Below are positions 42,838 to 50,838 of a stretch of DNA of 64,000 nucleotides, piece by piece; the stretch's first letter is position 1; the number at the start of each line of letters is the position of its first letter. Source of the DNA: an uncultured Prevotellaceae bacterium. Its GTDB lineage: Bacteria > Bacteroidota > Bacteroidia > Bacteroidales > Bacteroidaceae. A model generated the notes under the pieces. The model had not been told where the DNA came from, made no database searches, and saw nothing but the letters and a program-made list of their open reading frames with translations. The position numbers were made by a program, and so were the translations under genes. The stretch lies in assembly GCA_902800435.1 (NCBI GenBank), contig CADCEQ010000012.1, forward strand, positions 24,803-88,802, given 5' to 3'.

Positions 42838-44078
42838 AAAAGATTATACTTTCCTGCGTAGCCCTCGTGGCTGCCTTCTTCTGTGCCTCCACCACCAGCG
42901 CACAGGGCATCAAGATTTACAAACAGGGTGGTGAGGTCATCGACATTCCCGCCTCGCAGCTCGACTACATCGAGGCTTACGACGCCACTGAGGCAGGCGC
43001 TGCCTACGAGGGTGTGTGGAAGATGAAGAAGCTCGTCACTGATAAGGCTGCAATGGATGCCACCTGGGGCGGCATGGCCACCTACGGCGACGCCTTCCCC
43101 GCCTTTAATGCCGCCGACCAGCTGACCATCGGCGGCGGACAGATTGCTCCCGCCCTGCAGTCTACTTTGAAGAACTTCTTCACCGGCAACGCCACCTACG
43201 AGGAGCTGCCCGGTACCTACAGTCTGCACACGGGTGTCGGTGCCATTGCTGAGCTGACTATTCTGAAGGTGACGGGCGTGAACCGCAACTTCGACGCCGC
43301 CTCGACCAGTGAATCGAACGTGGCTTACATCGGCGTGCGCACCATCGAGGACGAGGATGCCGACGAGGCCGGCACGATGCTGCTCGACGTCTATCTTATC
43401 GACTACGAGTCATCGAGCTTCGCTACCGAGCTGAAGGAGTTTGGCATGTATGCCCCCGACATGGAGGGCAACCCCTACCTGGCCTATATGGCTGGTATGT
43501 ACATCAACTTCCTGATGGAGAAGGTGGGCGAGGTTACGCCTGCTCCTGCCAAGAAGTTCTACGAGAAGTCATGGACCATGAGCAAGCTCGTCACCGACAA
43601 GGCTGCAATGGATGCCACCTGGGGCGGCATGGCCACCTACGGCGACGCATTCCCCGTCTTCAACGCCGCCGACCAGCTGACCTTCGAGAACGGCAAGCTG
43701 ACTCCCGCCCTGCAGTCGACGCTGAAGAACTTCTTCACCGGCGAGGCTACCTACGAGGAGCTGCCCGGCACCTACAGCCTGCACACGGGTGTTGGTGCTG
43801 TTGCTGAGCTGACCATCCTGAAGGTGACGGGCGTGAACCGCAACTTCGACGCCGCCTCGACCAGCGAGTCGAACGTGGCTTACATCGGCGTGCGCACCAT
43901 TGAGGACGAGGATGCCGACGAGGCCGGCACAATGCTGCTCGACGTCTACCTCATCGACTACGAATCAACGAGCTTTGCCACCGAACTGAAGGAATTTGGC
44001 ATGTATGCACCCGACATGGACGGCAATCCCTACATGGCCTATGTGACGGGTATGTACATCAACTTCATCATGAAGTAA
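42834..44078 (+). CDS. Secreted protein with two nearly identical domains
   Basis: 414 aa. Signal peptide (LSCVALVAAFFCASTTSAQ), then GIKIYKQGGEVIDIPASQLD, a stretch common at the front of Prevotella-type secreted proteins, and two tandem copies of a domain of about 185 residues (KLVTDKAAMDATWGGMATYG in both, and GMYINF at the end of both). The size and beta pattern could suit a lipocalin-like fold, but I do not recognise the family. The copies are similar at DNA level too, so the duplication is recent. Last gene of the peptidase-SusCD operon. Confidence 0.82.
   Translation: MKKIILSCVALVAAFFCASTTSAQGIKIYKQGGEVIDIPASQLDYIEAYDATEAGAAYEGVWKMKKLVTDKAAMDATWGGMATYGDAFPAFNAADQLTIGGGQIAPALQSTLKNFFTGNATYEELPGTYSLHTGVGAIAELTILKVTGVNRNFDAASTSESNVAYIGVRTIEDEDADEAGTMLLDVYLIDYESSSFATELKEFGMYAPDMEGNPYLAYMAGMYINFLMEKVGEVTPAPAKKFYEKSWTMSKLVTDKAAMDATWGGMATYGDAFPVFNAADQLTFENGKLTPALQSTLKNFFTGEATYEELPGTYSLHTGVGAVAELTILKVTGVNRNFDAASTSESNVAYIGVRTIEDEDADEAGTMLLDVYLIDYESTSFATELKEFGMYAPDMDGNPYMAYVTGMYINFIMK
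43005..44072. repeat. 555-bp tandem duplication
   Basis: The bases from about 43027 recur from about 43582 with an offset of 555 bp (185 codons); for example GCAATGGATGCCACCTGGGG occurs at 43050 and 43605. Long stretches are identical apart from synonymous changes. Confidence 0.9.
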
Positions 44079-44083
44079 CTATT

Positions 44084-44157
44084 ATAGTTGCGGATTAGCA
44101 CAGACTTACACGGAACCTTTTTGCCCAGCCGTGTTATTCGTGTTAATCCGCAACTAT
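44084..44157. repeat. Palindromic element after the SusCD operon
   Basis: Outer arms ATAGTTGCGGATTA (44084-44097) and TAATCCGCAACTAT (44144-44157) are exact reverse complements. An inner stem ACACGG / CCGTGT encloses the loop. It fills the gap between two convergent genes and may act as a terminator, but it has no T-run and looks like a dispersed element. Confidence 0.8.
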
Positions 44158-44173
44158 TATTACTGACCCAGAG

Positions 44174-44506
44174 TCAGTCTTTCTCGTAGATGGCAATGTT
44201 GCCCTCGCTCTCCTGGACAGAGGCTTTATAGCAGTAGGGCACGCGCTCTACCACCCAGCGGGCAAGATTCTCGGCAGTGGGGTTGAAGTCGAGCACATCG
44301 TTAAGAATCTGGTGGTCGAGCGGCTTCTTGACGAGACGCTTAATCTCGCTGAAGTCGATGACCATGCCGTTGCGGTCGAGCTGCTCGGAGCGGCAGTAGA
44401 CGATGATGATCCAGTTGTGGCCGTGTACGCGCGTACACTTACTTTCGTAGTCGAGGTCGAGCCTGTGGCAGGCCGAAATCTCTATTTTCTTCTGAATATA
44501 GTACAT
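44174..44506 (-). CDS. queD: 6-carboxytetrahydropterin synthase / PTPS family
   Basis: 110 aa. Zinc-binding histidines in CHRLD and RVHGHNW are at residues about 14 and 29-31, followed by VIDFSEIKRLV and LDHQILND as in QueD. It makes CPH4, the substrate leading to QueE in queuosine synthesis. It is 66 bp after dnaG, and the gap is filled by an 8-bp tandem repeat. Confidence 0.93.
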   Translation of the reverse strand: MYYIQKKIEISACHRLDLDYESKCTRVHGHNWIIIVYCRSEQLDRNGMVIDFSEIKRLVKKPLDHQILNDVLDFNPTAENLARWVVERVPYCYKASVQESEGNIAIYEKD

Positions 44507-44518
44507 TCTTTTTCTTTT

Positions 44519-44563
44519 ATCTCGATGTTTCGATGTTTCGATATTTCGATGCTTCGATGTTTT
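44519..44563. repeat. TTTCGATG tandem repeat between dnaG and queD
   Basis: Five copies of an 8-bp word TTTCGATG with single-base variants. It lies between the dnaG stop and the queD start, 13 bp from the latter. Confidence 0.88.
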
Positions 44564-44572
44564 TGTTAAAAG

Positions 44573-46516
44573 CTACCTCACGACGTCGCTGCCGAGACGG
44601 CGGGCAAGGAGGTCGCGTAGCTGCTGGGTATCCTTGTATTCCTCCATCAGTTGCATGATGCGCTCCATGTCGCCAGTGGCCTGGCGCATGGCCATCTGGA
44701 TTTCCTTCAGCCGCTGGCCGACGATGTCCATACGGAAGTCCATAATCAAATGGACGATACGCTGACGCAGTGAACCCTCGCGGGGTTTCAGCACGAAACG
44801 TCCGCCGAGTTGGTGGCGGTCGACGGCCAGCCGGGCTGCTGTCTGACTTACCTCGATGTCGGGGTGGTTCATGAAGTAGCTCTCGGCCTTGAAGCCCTCG
44901 TCGCCGCTGTGGGCCACGGCCTCAGCCAGCATCTTGTTGTAGAGTGGATTCGAGAAGGTAAGCCCATCTTGTCCCAGGTCGTAGGCAATGTACTGGGCCA
45001 CGTTGAAGTTGGTGGTGCTGCCATCGTCCATTTCCACGTCGGCGTAGATAATCTCCTCGCCGTGGCGGACGACCTCGCGCATGAGGAGGTGTTCTAAAGC
45101 CTCACCCCCGACCCCTCTCGCAGAGGAGAGGGGAGTAGATACTACTTCCGCTGATTTTTCGCCTTGAGAGTAATCACTCCCCTCTCCCTCGCGAGAGGGG
45201 TTGGGGTTGAGGCTTTTCCTGATCAAATCATTCATCGACGAGATCAGCGTCTGCTCTTTCAGTCCGAGGCGCGAGGCCAGGTCGCTGAGGTAGGTGGAGC
45301 GCAGGATGGCATCGGGGATGACCGATATGCTCTTGACGATGCCGCTGATGGCCTCGGAGCGCTTCACGGGATCGCTGACGCCTTCAACGGTGAGGCGGGT
45401 CTTGAAGCCTATGAAGTCCTGCTGGTTCTCTTCGATATAGCGCTTCAGCTCGTCGGTAGAGTGCTTGCGGGCAAAGGAGTCGGGGTCGTCGCCGTCGGGC
45501 AGCAGCAGCACCTTCACGTTCATGCCCTCCTGCAGCAGCATGTCGGTTCCGCGCATGGCGGCATGGATGCCCGCCTCGTCGCCGTCGTAGAGCAGCGTGA
45601 TGTTGTTGGTAAACCGCCGCAGCATCTTGATTTGGTAGATGCTGAGGGCGGTGCCCGAGTTGGCCACCACATTCTCTATGCCTGCCTGGTGCATGGCGAT
45701 GACGTCGGTATAGCCCTCGACCATGAAGACGCGGTCTTCCTTCACAATGGCCTTCTTGGCTTGGAAGATGCCGTAGAGTTCGCGCTCCTTGTGGTAGATG
45801 TCGGAGTCGGGTGAGTTGACGTACTTCTGCGCCACGCCCTTCGTCCGCGAATCGAGCACGCGGCCGCCGAAGGCGACCACCTTGCCCGAGACGTTCAGCC
45901 AAGGGAAGATGGCACGACCCGAGTATCGGTCGTACCCACCCCGCTCATTCTCCAAGCAGAGCCCTGTCTTCACGAGGAACTCCTTCTTGTAGCCCTTGGC
46001 TGTCGCTGCTGTGTAGAGGGCGTCGCGCTTCTGCGGTGAGTAGCCCAGCTGGAACTTCTCGATAATATCATCGCGGATGCCGCGGCTGCGGAAGTACTGC
46101 TTGCCGATGGCTATGCCGTCGGGGTCGTTCTTCAGCACGCTGTGGAACCAGTCCTTCGCCCACTCGTTGACAATGAACATCGACTCGCGCTCGTTCTGCT
46201 GCTGCCGCTCCTCGTCGGTCAGTTCCTTCTCGACAATCTCGATGTTATACTTCTTGGCCAACCAGCGCAGCGCCTCGGGGTAGGTTATCTGCTCGTGCTC
46301 CATCAGGAAGCCCGCTGGCGTACCGCCCTTGCCGCAGACGAAGCAGTGGCAGATGTTCTTGGCCGGCGACACCATGAACGACGGGTTACGGTCGTCGTGG
46401 AACGGGCACAGGCCCTTGTAGTTCACGCCGCTCTTACGGAGCGTCACGAACTCACTGACGACGTCGACAATCTGCGCCGCGTCGATGATTTTGTCTACTG
46501 TAGCGCGGTCTATCAT
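44573..46516 (-). CDS. dnaG: DNA primase with in-frame palindromic insert
   Basis: 647 aa from the ATG at 46516. CHC2 zinc finger (CPFHDDRNPSF, CHCFVCG), the catalytic core with YSPQKRDALY and the Toprim motif VEGYTDVIAMHQAG followed by TLLYDGDEAG are intact. The C-terminal domain that contacts the replicative helicase starts near residue 480. Between the core and this domain, residues about 434-474 derive from a complete palindromic element (NPNPSREGEGSDY to STPLSSARGVGGEA). An essential gene thus tolerates the insertion, presumably as an interdomain linker. A longer upstream frame exists but covers the promoter, so I reject it. Confidence 0.96.
   Translation of the reverse strand: MIDRATVDKIIDAAQIVDVVSEFVTLRKSGVNYKGLCPFHDDRNPSFMVSPAKNICHCFVCGKGGTPAGFLMEHEQITYPEALRWLAKKYNIEIVEKELTDEERQQQNERESMFIVNEWAKDWFHSVLKNDPDGIAIGKQYFRSRGIRDDIIEKFQLGYSPQKRDALYTAATAKGYKKEFLVKTGLCLENERGGYDRYSGRAIFPWLNVSGKVVAFGGRVLDSRTKGVAQKYVNSPDSDIYHKERELYGIFQAKKAIVKEDRVFMVEGYTDVIAMHQAGIENVVANSGTALSIYQIKMLRRFTNNITLLYDGDEAGIHAAMRGTDMLLQEGMNVKVLLLPDGDDPDSFARKHSTDELKRYIEENQQDFIGFKTRLTVEGVSDPVKRSEAISGIVKSISVIPDAILRSTYLSDLASRLGLKEQTLISSMNDLIRKSLNPNPSREGEGSDYSQGEKSAEVVSTPLSSARGVGGEALEHLLMREVVRHGEEIIYADVEMDDGSTTNFNVAQYIAYDLGQDGLTFSNPLYNKMLAEAVAHSGDEGFKAESYFMNHPDIEVSQTAARLAVDRHQLGGRFVLKPREGSLRQRIVHLIMDFRMDIVGQRLKEIQMAMRQATGDMERIMQLMEEYKDTQQLRDLLARRLGSDVVR
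45096..45216. repeat. Complete palindromic element inside dnaG
   Basis: Starts AAAGCCTCACCCCCGACCCC and ends GGGGTTGAGGCTTT. Each arm has a hairpin (CCCCTCTCG..AGAGGAGAGGGG and CCCCTCTCCCTCGCGAGAGGGG). The spacer starts AGTAGATACT and ends GTAATCACT, both also found in the murF-alr element. Confidence 0.92.
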
Positions 46517-46531
46517 CCTCTTTTTTTCGTG

Positions 46532-46589
46532 CAAAGATAAAAAATAATCTGGAAAACACCAAAGAATTCCAGTTTTTTTCTTACCTTTG
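46532..46589. promoter_or_regulatory. Divergent promoters of dnaG and the metal-uptake genes
   Basis: Minus-strand -7 TATCTTTG at 46539-46532 for dnaG, plus-strand -7 TACCTTTG at 46582-46589 for the gene at 46612. Between them CTGGAA (46549-46554) and TTCCAG (46567-46572) form a dyad that could be an operator; this last point is speculative. Confidence 0.6.
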
Positions 46590-46611
46590 CACCCGAAAAG
46601 CGTTACTGACG

Positions 46612-47040
46612 ATGAAGGCGAGGAAAATATGCACATCGATGACGGCCCTGGTGCTTGCGCTGTTGGTGTTACAACTGACGGTGGGTGTGACGTTGTCGCG
46701 TTGTATGCATTCAGGCAAGATTTCCATTGTCAGCACGACGGAGATGGCCGGCAAAGCCAAGACGATGATGCCGATGGGTGACAACTGCGCAGAAACAGAC
46801 TGCCCCACAGTTGAGCACCGTCATTGTATGAAGTACACCGTCAAGCACCTCTCGGCATCGGTCGAGGCTCCTGTGTTCCATCAGGATTTCGTCGCCGTCC
46901 AGCCCCTACTTTTCACCATCTGTAGTTTAGTTTTACCCACGGCCGACGGTGCCGTGCTTCCACAGGACGTATTCTGTCCTGACAAAGTGCCGATACCCCC
47001 ACGGGCTTATCTAGCGCACATCCGCGTTCTTATCATTTGA
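46612..47040 (+). CDS. Small secreted Cys/His-rich protein upstream of a TonB receptor
   Basis: 142 aa with an N-terminal membrane or signal segment (MTALVLALLVLQLTVGVTL). The mature part has RCMHSGKIS, MMPMGDNCAETDC and VEHRHCMKY, then a hydrophobic stretch and PIPPRAYL near the end. This arrangement recalls the HYC_CC_PP proteins found next to TonB receptors in Bacteroidetes, though the first motif is not exact. Met-, His- and Cys-rich segments suit copper or another soft metal. First gene of a run with the receptor and an HMA protein. Metal identity is inference. Confidence 0.72.
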   Translation: MKARKICTSMTALVLALLVLQLTVGVTLSRCMHSGKISIVSTTEMAGKAKTMMPMGDNCAETDCPTVEHRHCMKYTVKHLSASVEAPVFHQDFVAVQPLLFTICSLVLPTADGAVLPQDVFCPDKVPIPPRAYLAHIRVLII

Positions 47041-47136
47041 CTCCTTACGCCGATTCTTCGGAAAGAGTGGGCGGGACAAGTGTGTCCTGCCGCTAACAAG
47101 CGTAAGTTAACAAATGAATAAGAACAAACCATATCA

Positions 47137-49152
47137 ATGAACAATAATTATAGCAAGAAGCTGGTCGCAGTGCTTGCCGTTTGTTCCGTGTCGCGCGTCA
47201 GCGTGCTGGCGCAGAACGACAGCGTGGCAACCCTCGACGACCAGACACTGAAAGAGGTGCAGGTGGTGAAACGCCGCTCAAGCACCATCAAACTGCGCAA
47301 CGTCGACAATGCCACCCTCATCACGAGCAACGAACTGCTGAAGGCGGCCTGCTGCAACCTCGGCGAGAGCTTCACTACCAACCCGTCGGTCGACGTGAAC
47401 TACAGCGACGCTGCCACGGGCGCCAAGCAGATTAAGTTGTTGGGACTGTCGGGCACCTACGTGCAGATGCTCACCGAGAACCTGCCCAACTTCCGCGGCG
47501 CCTCGGCCTCCTACTCGTTGGGCTACACGCCTGGCCCCTGGATGAAGAGCATCATGGTATCAAAGGGCGCCTCCTCCGTGCGCAACGGCTACGAGTCGAT
47601 CACCGGCCAGATCAATGTGGAATACCTGAAGCCCGAGGACGACGAGGGCGTCACCGTCAACCTCTACGGTAACACGAAGAGCAAATTAGAGGCTAATGCC
47701 GACGGCAACATCCACTTGGGACAGGTGAACACCGAGATACTGGGGCACTACGAGAACGACTGGGGGCACCATGACGACAACGACGACGGATTCCTCGACC
47801 AGCCTAACGTGCGGCAGATACACCTGCAGAACCGCTGGGACTACCTTGGTCCGGTCTATGTCTTCCACGGCGGCATCGGCGTGCTCGACGAGCAGCGCGA
47901 CGGTGGGCAGAACCGCCACACGGCGCCCAACGTCCACAATCCTTTTAAGATAGGTATTGAGACCCGCCGCTACGAAGCCTACATGAAGCACGCCTTCATC
48001 CTCGACGCCGACCACGGCACGAACGTCGCGCTGATGGCCAGCGGCTCACTCCACGACCTCGACGCCGAGTACGGGCTGAAGGCCTACGACGTCGACGAGA
48101 AGAACGGCTACCTGCAGCTGATGTATGAGACGAACCTCACCAAGCTGCACAACCTCTCGGCCGGTCTTTCGCTGAACCACGACTATTTAAGTGAAAAGAT
48201 AGGAGTGAAAAGTGAAGAGTCGGCGAAGTGGAGGGAGACGACGCCTGGCGCCTACCTGCAGTACACGCTGAACATCGAAGACAAACTGGTGGCGATGGCT
48301 GGTCTGCGGGCTGACCACAGCTCACACTACGGCACGTTCGTCACACCCCGCCTGCACGTAAAGTACGCTCCCTCGAACTACTTCACCGTCCGCATCTCGG
48401 CAGGCAAGGGCTACCGCACGCCCTTCGCGCTGGCCGAGAACAACTTCCTGCTTGCCAGCGGGCGGCAGCTGGTGGTCGACGACCTGGAGCAGGAGCGCGC
48501 CTGGAACTACGGCATCTCGACGTCGGTGAGCATCCCCATCGCCGACAAGCTGCTGAAGCTCAACGGCGAGTACTACTACACGCACTTCAGCCAGCAGATG
48601 GTCATCGACTACGATAGCAATCCGCAGATGATCCGTCTGACCAATCTCGACGGCCGCTCCTATTCGCACACGTTTCAGATAGACGCCTCCTACCCCATTG
48701 TCAACGGACTGGAGCTGACGGCGGCCTACCGTCTGAACGACGTCCGCACCACCTACGGCGGCGAACTACGCGAAAAACCGCTGCAGAGCAAGTACAAGGG
48801 ACTGCTGACGGCCAGCTACAAGACGCCGCTCGGCCTGTGGCAGTTTGACGCCACCTTCCAGCTGAACGGCGGCGGCCGTATGCCCGACCCTTACACGAAG
48901 GCCGACGGCACACTCAGCTGGGACAAGCGCTTCCCCGCTTACGGACAGCTGAACGCTCAGGTGACGCGCTGGTTCCGCCACTTCTCCGTCTACGTGGGCG
49001 GCGAGAACCTGACGGGCTACCGCCAAGACAACCCCATCATCAACGCCTCCGACCCCTGGAGCAGCGAGTTCGACCCGACGATGGTGTGGGGTCCCGTTCA
49101 CGGTCGTATGTTCTATGCTGGCATCCGCCTGAACTTCGGGAAGAAACTGTGA
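47137..49152 (+). CDS. TonB-dependent receptor, probably for metal
   Basis: 671 aa. Signal peptide, then the plug (TLKEVQVVKRRSS; ITSNELLKAACCNLGESF; VSKGASSVRNGYESITGQINVEY) and a beta-barrel ending GRMFYAGIRLNFGKKL. It lacks the carboxypeptidase-D-like domain of SusC proteins and has receptor rather than SusC length. CC in the plug and the histidine-rich GHYENDWGHHDDNDDG could bind metal. Residues about 351-363 come from GTGAAAAG repeats. The neighbours on both sides point to copper or a similar metal, which is inferred. Confidence 0.92.
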   Translation: MNNNYSKKLVAVLAVCSVSRVSVLAQNDSVATLDDQTLKEVQVVKRRSSTIKLRNVDNATLITSNELLKAACCNLGESFTTNPSVDVNYSDAATGAKQIKLLGLSGTYVQMLTENLPNFRGASASYSLGYTPGPWMKSIMVSKGASSVRNGYESITGQINVEYLKPEDDEGVTVNLYGNTKSKLEANADGNIHLGQVNTEILGHYENDWGHHDDNDDGFLDQPNVRQIHLQNRWDYLGPVYVFHGGIGVLDEQRDGGQNRHTAPNVHNPFKIGIETRRYEAYMKHAFILDADHGTNVALMASGSLHDLDAEYGLKAYDVDEKNGYLQLMYETNLTKLHNLSAGLSLNHDYLSEKIGVKSEESAKWRETTPGAYLQYTLNIEDKLVAMAGLRADHSSHYGTFVTPRLHVKYAPSNYFTVRISAGKGYRTPFALAENNFLLASGRQLVVDDLEQERAWNYGISTSVSIPIADKLLKLNGEYYYTHFSQQMVIDYDSNPQMIRLTNLDGRSYSHTFQIDASYPIVNGLELTAAYRLNDVRTTYGGELREKPLQSKYKGLLTASYKTPLGLWQFDATFQLNGGGRMPDPYTKADGTLSWDKRFPAYGQLNAQVTRWFRHFSVYVGGENLTGYRQDNPIINASDPWSSEFDPTMVWGPVHGRMFYAGIRLNFGKKL

Positions 49153-49203
49153 AAAGGTAAAAAAGTAAAAAGGTAAAAAGGTAAAAAAGTAAAAAGGTAA
49201 AAC
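49152..49203. repeat. GGTAAAAA tandem repeat before the HMA gene
   Basis: Six copies of an 8-bp word GTAAAAAG or variants between the receptor stop and the HMA start at 49214. The last copy ends about 11 bp from the ATG, where a ribosome would bind. Confidence 0.88.
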
Positions 49204-49213
49204 AATAAGAATT

Positions 49214-49546
49214 ATGAAAAAGTCATTTGTAACATTCGCCCTGATGCTGATGGCACTGGGCACACAGGCAAAAGTCGTCAAGACACTGGTAGTAACCACT
49301 CAGCCGCAGATGCACTGCGACGGCTGCGAGACCAAGATCAAGGGCAACCTCCGCTTCGAGAAAGGCGTGAAGACCATCGAGTGTAACATCGACGCTCAGC
49401 GCGTCACCATCACCTACGATGCCGACAAGACGAAGCCCGAGACGCTCATCAACGCCTTCGGCAAGTTCGGCTACAAGGCCACCGAGGTGAAGGAAGAGAA
49501 AAGCGGAGAAGCGAAAAGTGAAAAGGCTCCTGAGAAGAAAAAGTAG
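49214..49546 (+). CDS. Exported heavy-metal-associated (HMA) domain protein
   Basis: 110 aa. Signal peptide (FVTFALMLMALGTQA), then an HMA fold with the metal site MHCDGCETKI (CxxC at residues about 35-38), GVKTIECNIDAQRVTITYD and INAFGKFGYKATEV. Such periplasmic chaperones carry copper or another soft metal. The tail (KSGEAKSEKAPEKKK) is highly charged and comes from repeat-like DNA. Placed after a TonB receptor, it probably accepts the imported metal. Confidence 0.92.
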   Translation: MKKSFVTFALMLMALGTQAKVVKTLVVTTQPQMHCDGCETKIKGNLRFEKGVKTIECNIDAQRVTITYDADKTKPETLINAFGKFGYKATEVKEEKSGEAKSEKAPEKKK

Positions 49547-49556
49547 TAACCACAAT

Positions 49557-49651
49557 TCCTCCCCTGAGTCAGGGGAGGTTAGGAGGGGTCTGAAGCTGGT
49601 CAATTTTCGCGCGTTCAGACCTCCCCTAACCCCTCCTAATTAGGAGGGGGG
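49557..49651. repeat. Palindromic element after the HMA gene
   Basis: Left arm CCTCCCCTGAGTCAGGGGAGG then TTAGGAGGGGTCTGAA; right arm TTCAGACCTCCCCTAACCCC then TCCTAATTAGGAGGGG. Arms are reverse complements, each with its own hairpin. The arm end AGACC-CCCC-AA-CCCCTCC resembles the coding elements in murF-alr and the susC-susD junction. The remaining gap to the convergent gene at 49851 holds the pseudogene fragment and no other gene that I see. Confidence 0.85.
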
Positions 49652-49719
49652 AAAAAACCTCATAACAGGGGGCTAAGTCACAACAAATAAGTTATGCTGA
49701 AATGCCAACCGTCGATACG

Positions 49720-49813
49720 AGCTTTATCTATCTGTGACGTGAGCTAATGCAAGGCCCACCCCTGCCATCAGCAGGAGCAGGCCTCGTTTCTGAAAGATTG
49801 TTTAACAGTTCAT
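49720..49813 (-). pseudogene. Broken 5' copy of the neighbouring lipoprotein gene
   Basis: Read from the ATG at 49813, the codons give MNC, a TAA stop, then TIFQKRGLLLLMAGVGLA, almost the same as MNCKTIIQKRGLLLLMAGTGLA of the lipoprotein gene 0.7 kb away. Similarity ends about 25 codons in, and other stops follow. So only the signal-peptide part was duplicated or remains. No usable gene is left. Confidence 0.85.
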
Positions 49814-49850
49814 GTTTTAAAAGTTGTCAGAAAGCAAAAGGTTTTTAGTC

Positions 49851-50516
49851 CTATTGCGCTTTCACCGTGAAGTCAACTCTGTTCTTGATGTACGACACGC
49901 AGTGGGGCAAAGTTGTCTCATCCAAGGTCACGTTGCACGAATAGTATTTCCCGGCAGACAAAGGCTTACGTTGTGTGGCCTTTCCGAAAATGCTGCTGTA
50001 CACTGTCTGATCTCCCACAGTCATCCACGGACATTCGTAATAGATGGAGTCGCCCGGCTGGAACTGTTGTTGACCACTGTAGATGATGTCCATCGGATAG
50101 CCCACAAACTGACCGTCGGCAGTGAAGACGGCCATTGCCACTGGTCTGTCTTCATCCAGATAGCCACCAGCTAACTCTGTGGCGACGTTTACCATTTCAA
50201 GTGACATGGGTACGAAAACGTTTTCTATTGGGACGATGCCAAATAAGTCCCAGACCTTTGTAACGTAACTGTATTTAGGAGAGGTACAACTGTAGTTTGT
50301 TGTCAGACAGAAAAAGATGTTCTCACCCTCCTTGAACGTTGTCGTCTCCTGCCCCTGTTCGTTCTTTAGGGTCAGTTTGGTGCTCAGTTCTCGACTCGGC
50401 TTCTCCACCAACTTAATTTCATCATCGTCTCCGCAGCTCGTTAAGGCTGCCGCAAGGCCAGTCCCCGCCATCAGCAGGAGCAGGCCTCGTTTCTGAATAA
50501 TTGTTTTACAGTTCAT
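49851..50516 (-). CDS. Lipoprotein of unknown function
   Basis: 221 aa. A lipoprotein signal peptide (GLLLLMAGTGLAAALTSC) with the lipobox LTSC is followed by the acidic GDDDE, a likely surface-export signal. The mature part appears beta-rich (TTFKEGENIFFCLTTNY, GYPMDIIYSGQQQFQPGDS, ending KNRVDFTVKAQ). I do not recognise the family. A truncated copy of its 5' end lies downstream. No consensus -7 box was found close upstream. Confidence 0.78.
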   Translation of the reverse strand: MNCKTIIQKRGLLLLMAGTGLAAALTSCGDDDEIKLVEKPSRELSTKLTLKNEQGQETTTFKEGENIFFCLTTNYSCTSPKYSYVTKVWDLFGIVPIENVFVPMSLEMVNVATELAGGYLDEDRPVAMAVFTADGQFVGYPMDIIYSGQQQFQPGDSIYYECPWMTVGDQTVYSSIFGKATQRKPLSAGKYYSCNVTLDETTLPHCVSYIKNRVDFTVKAQ

Positions 50517-50838
50517 GTTTAATTGTCTGGATAAATAATTTGTATTATTTCTATTTCGTATTCGTATGAATACGGGGTTGCTTATCTTGTTGATGGGGAT
50601 GTGGTTAACTGAGTATAATCAAAGCAACCGCTTGCTAACCAGCCGACACAGTTGATGCCCCATCCCAGTTATGGTGAAAATATGTCAGATATATGTTATA
50701 ATCCTTTTAATTGTATCGTTTTCATTATTTCTTATTCTTTTAACGGCAAAGGATTAGCATCCTTGCACTTCTTCCAGTTAATAAACTTTAATTAGTTGCA
50801 AGGAGTTGCTACCTCCTTGCAGCAGAGAGAGAATTATG
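50517..50838. other. Intergenic region without a gene
   Basis: 322 bp, AT-rich, with no convincing gene. It has two dyads: CGTATTCGTATGAATACG near 50554 and the stem-loop GCAAGGAG (50798-50805) / CTCCTTGC (50813-50820). The latter is 19 bp after the stop of the DUF3244-like gene and may be its terminator, though its T-run is weak. Confidence 0.6.

Noticed and set aside
44573..46636. Longer DnaG with 40 extra N-terminal residues
   Set aside because: The extra codons cover the -7 box and AT-rich leader, and the family begins close to the MIDRATVDKI start at 46516.
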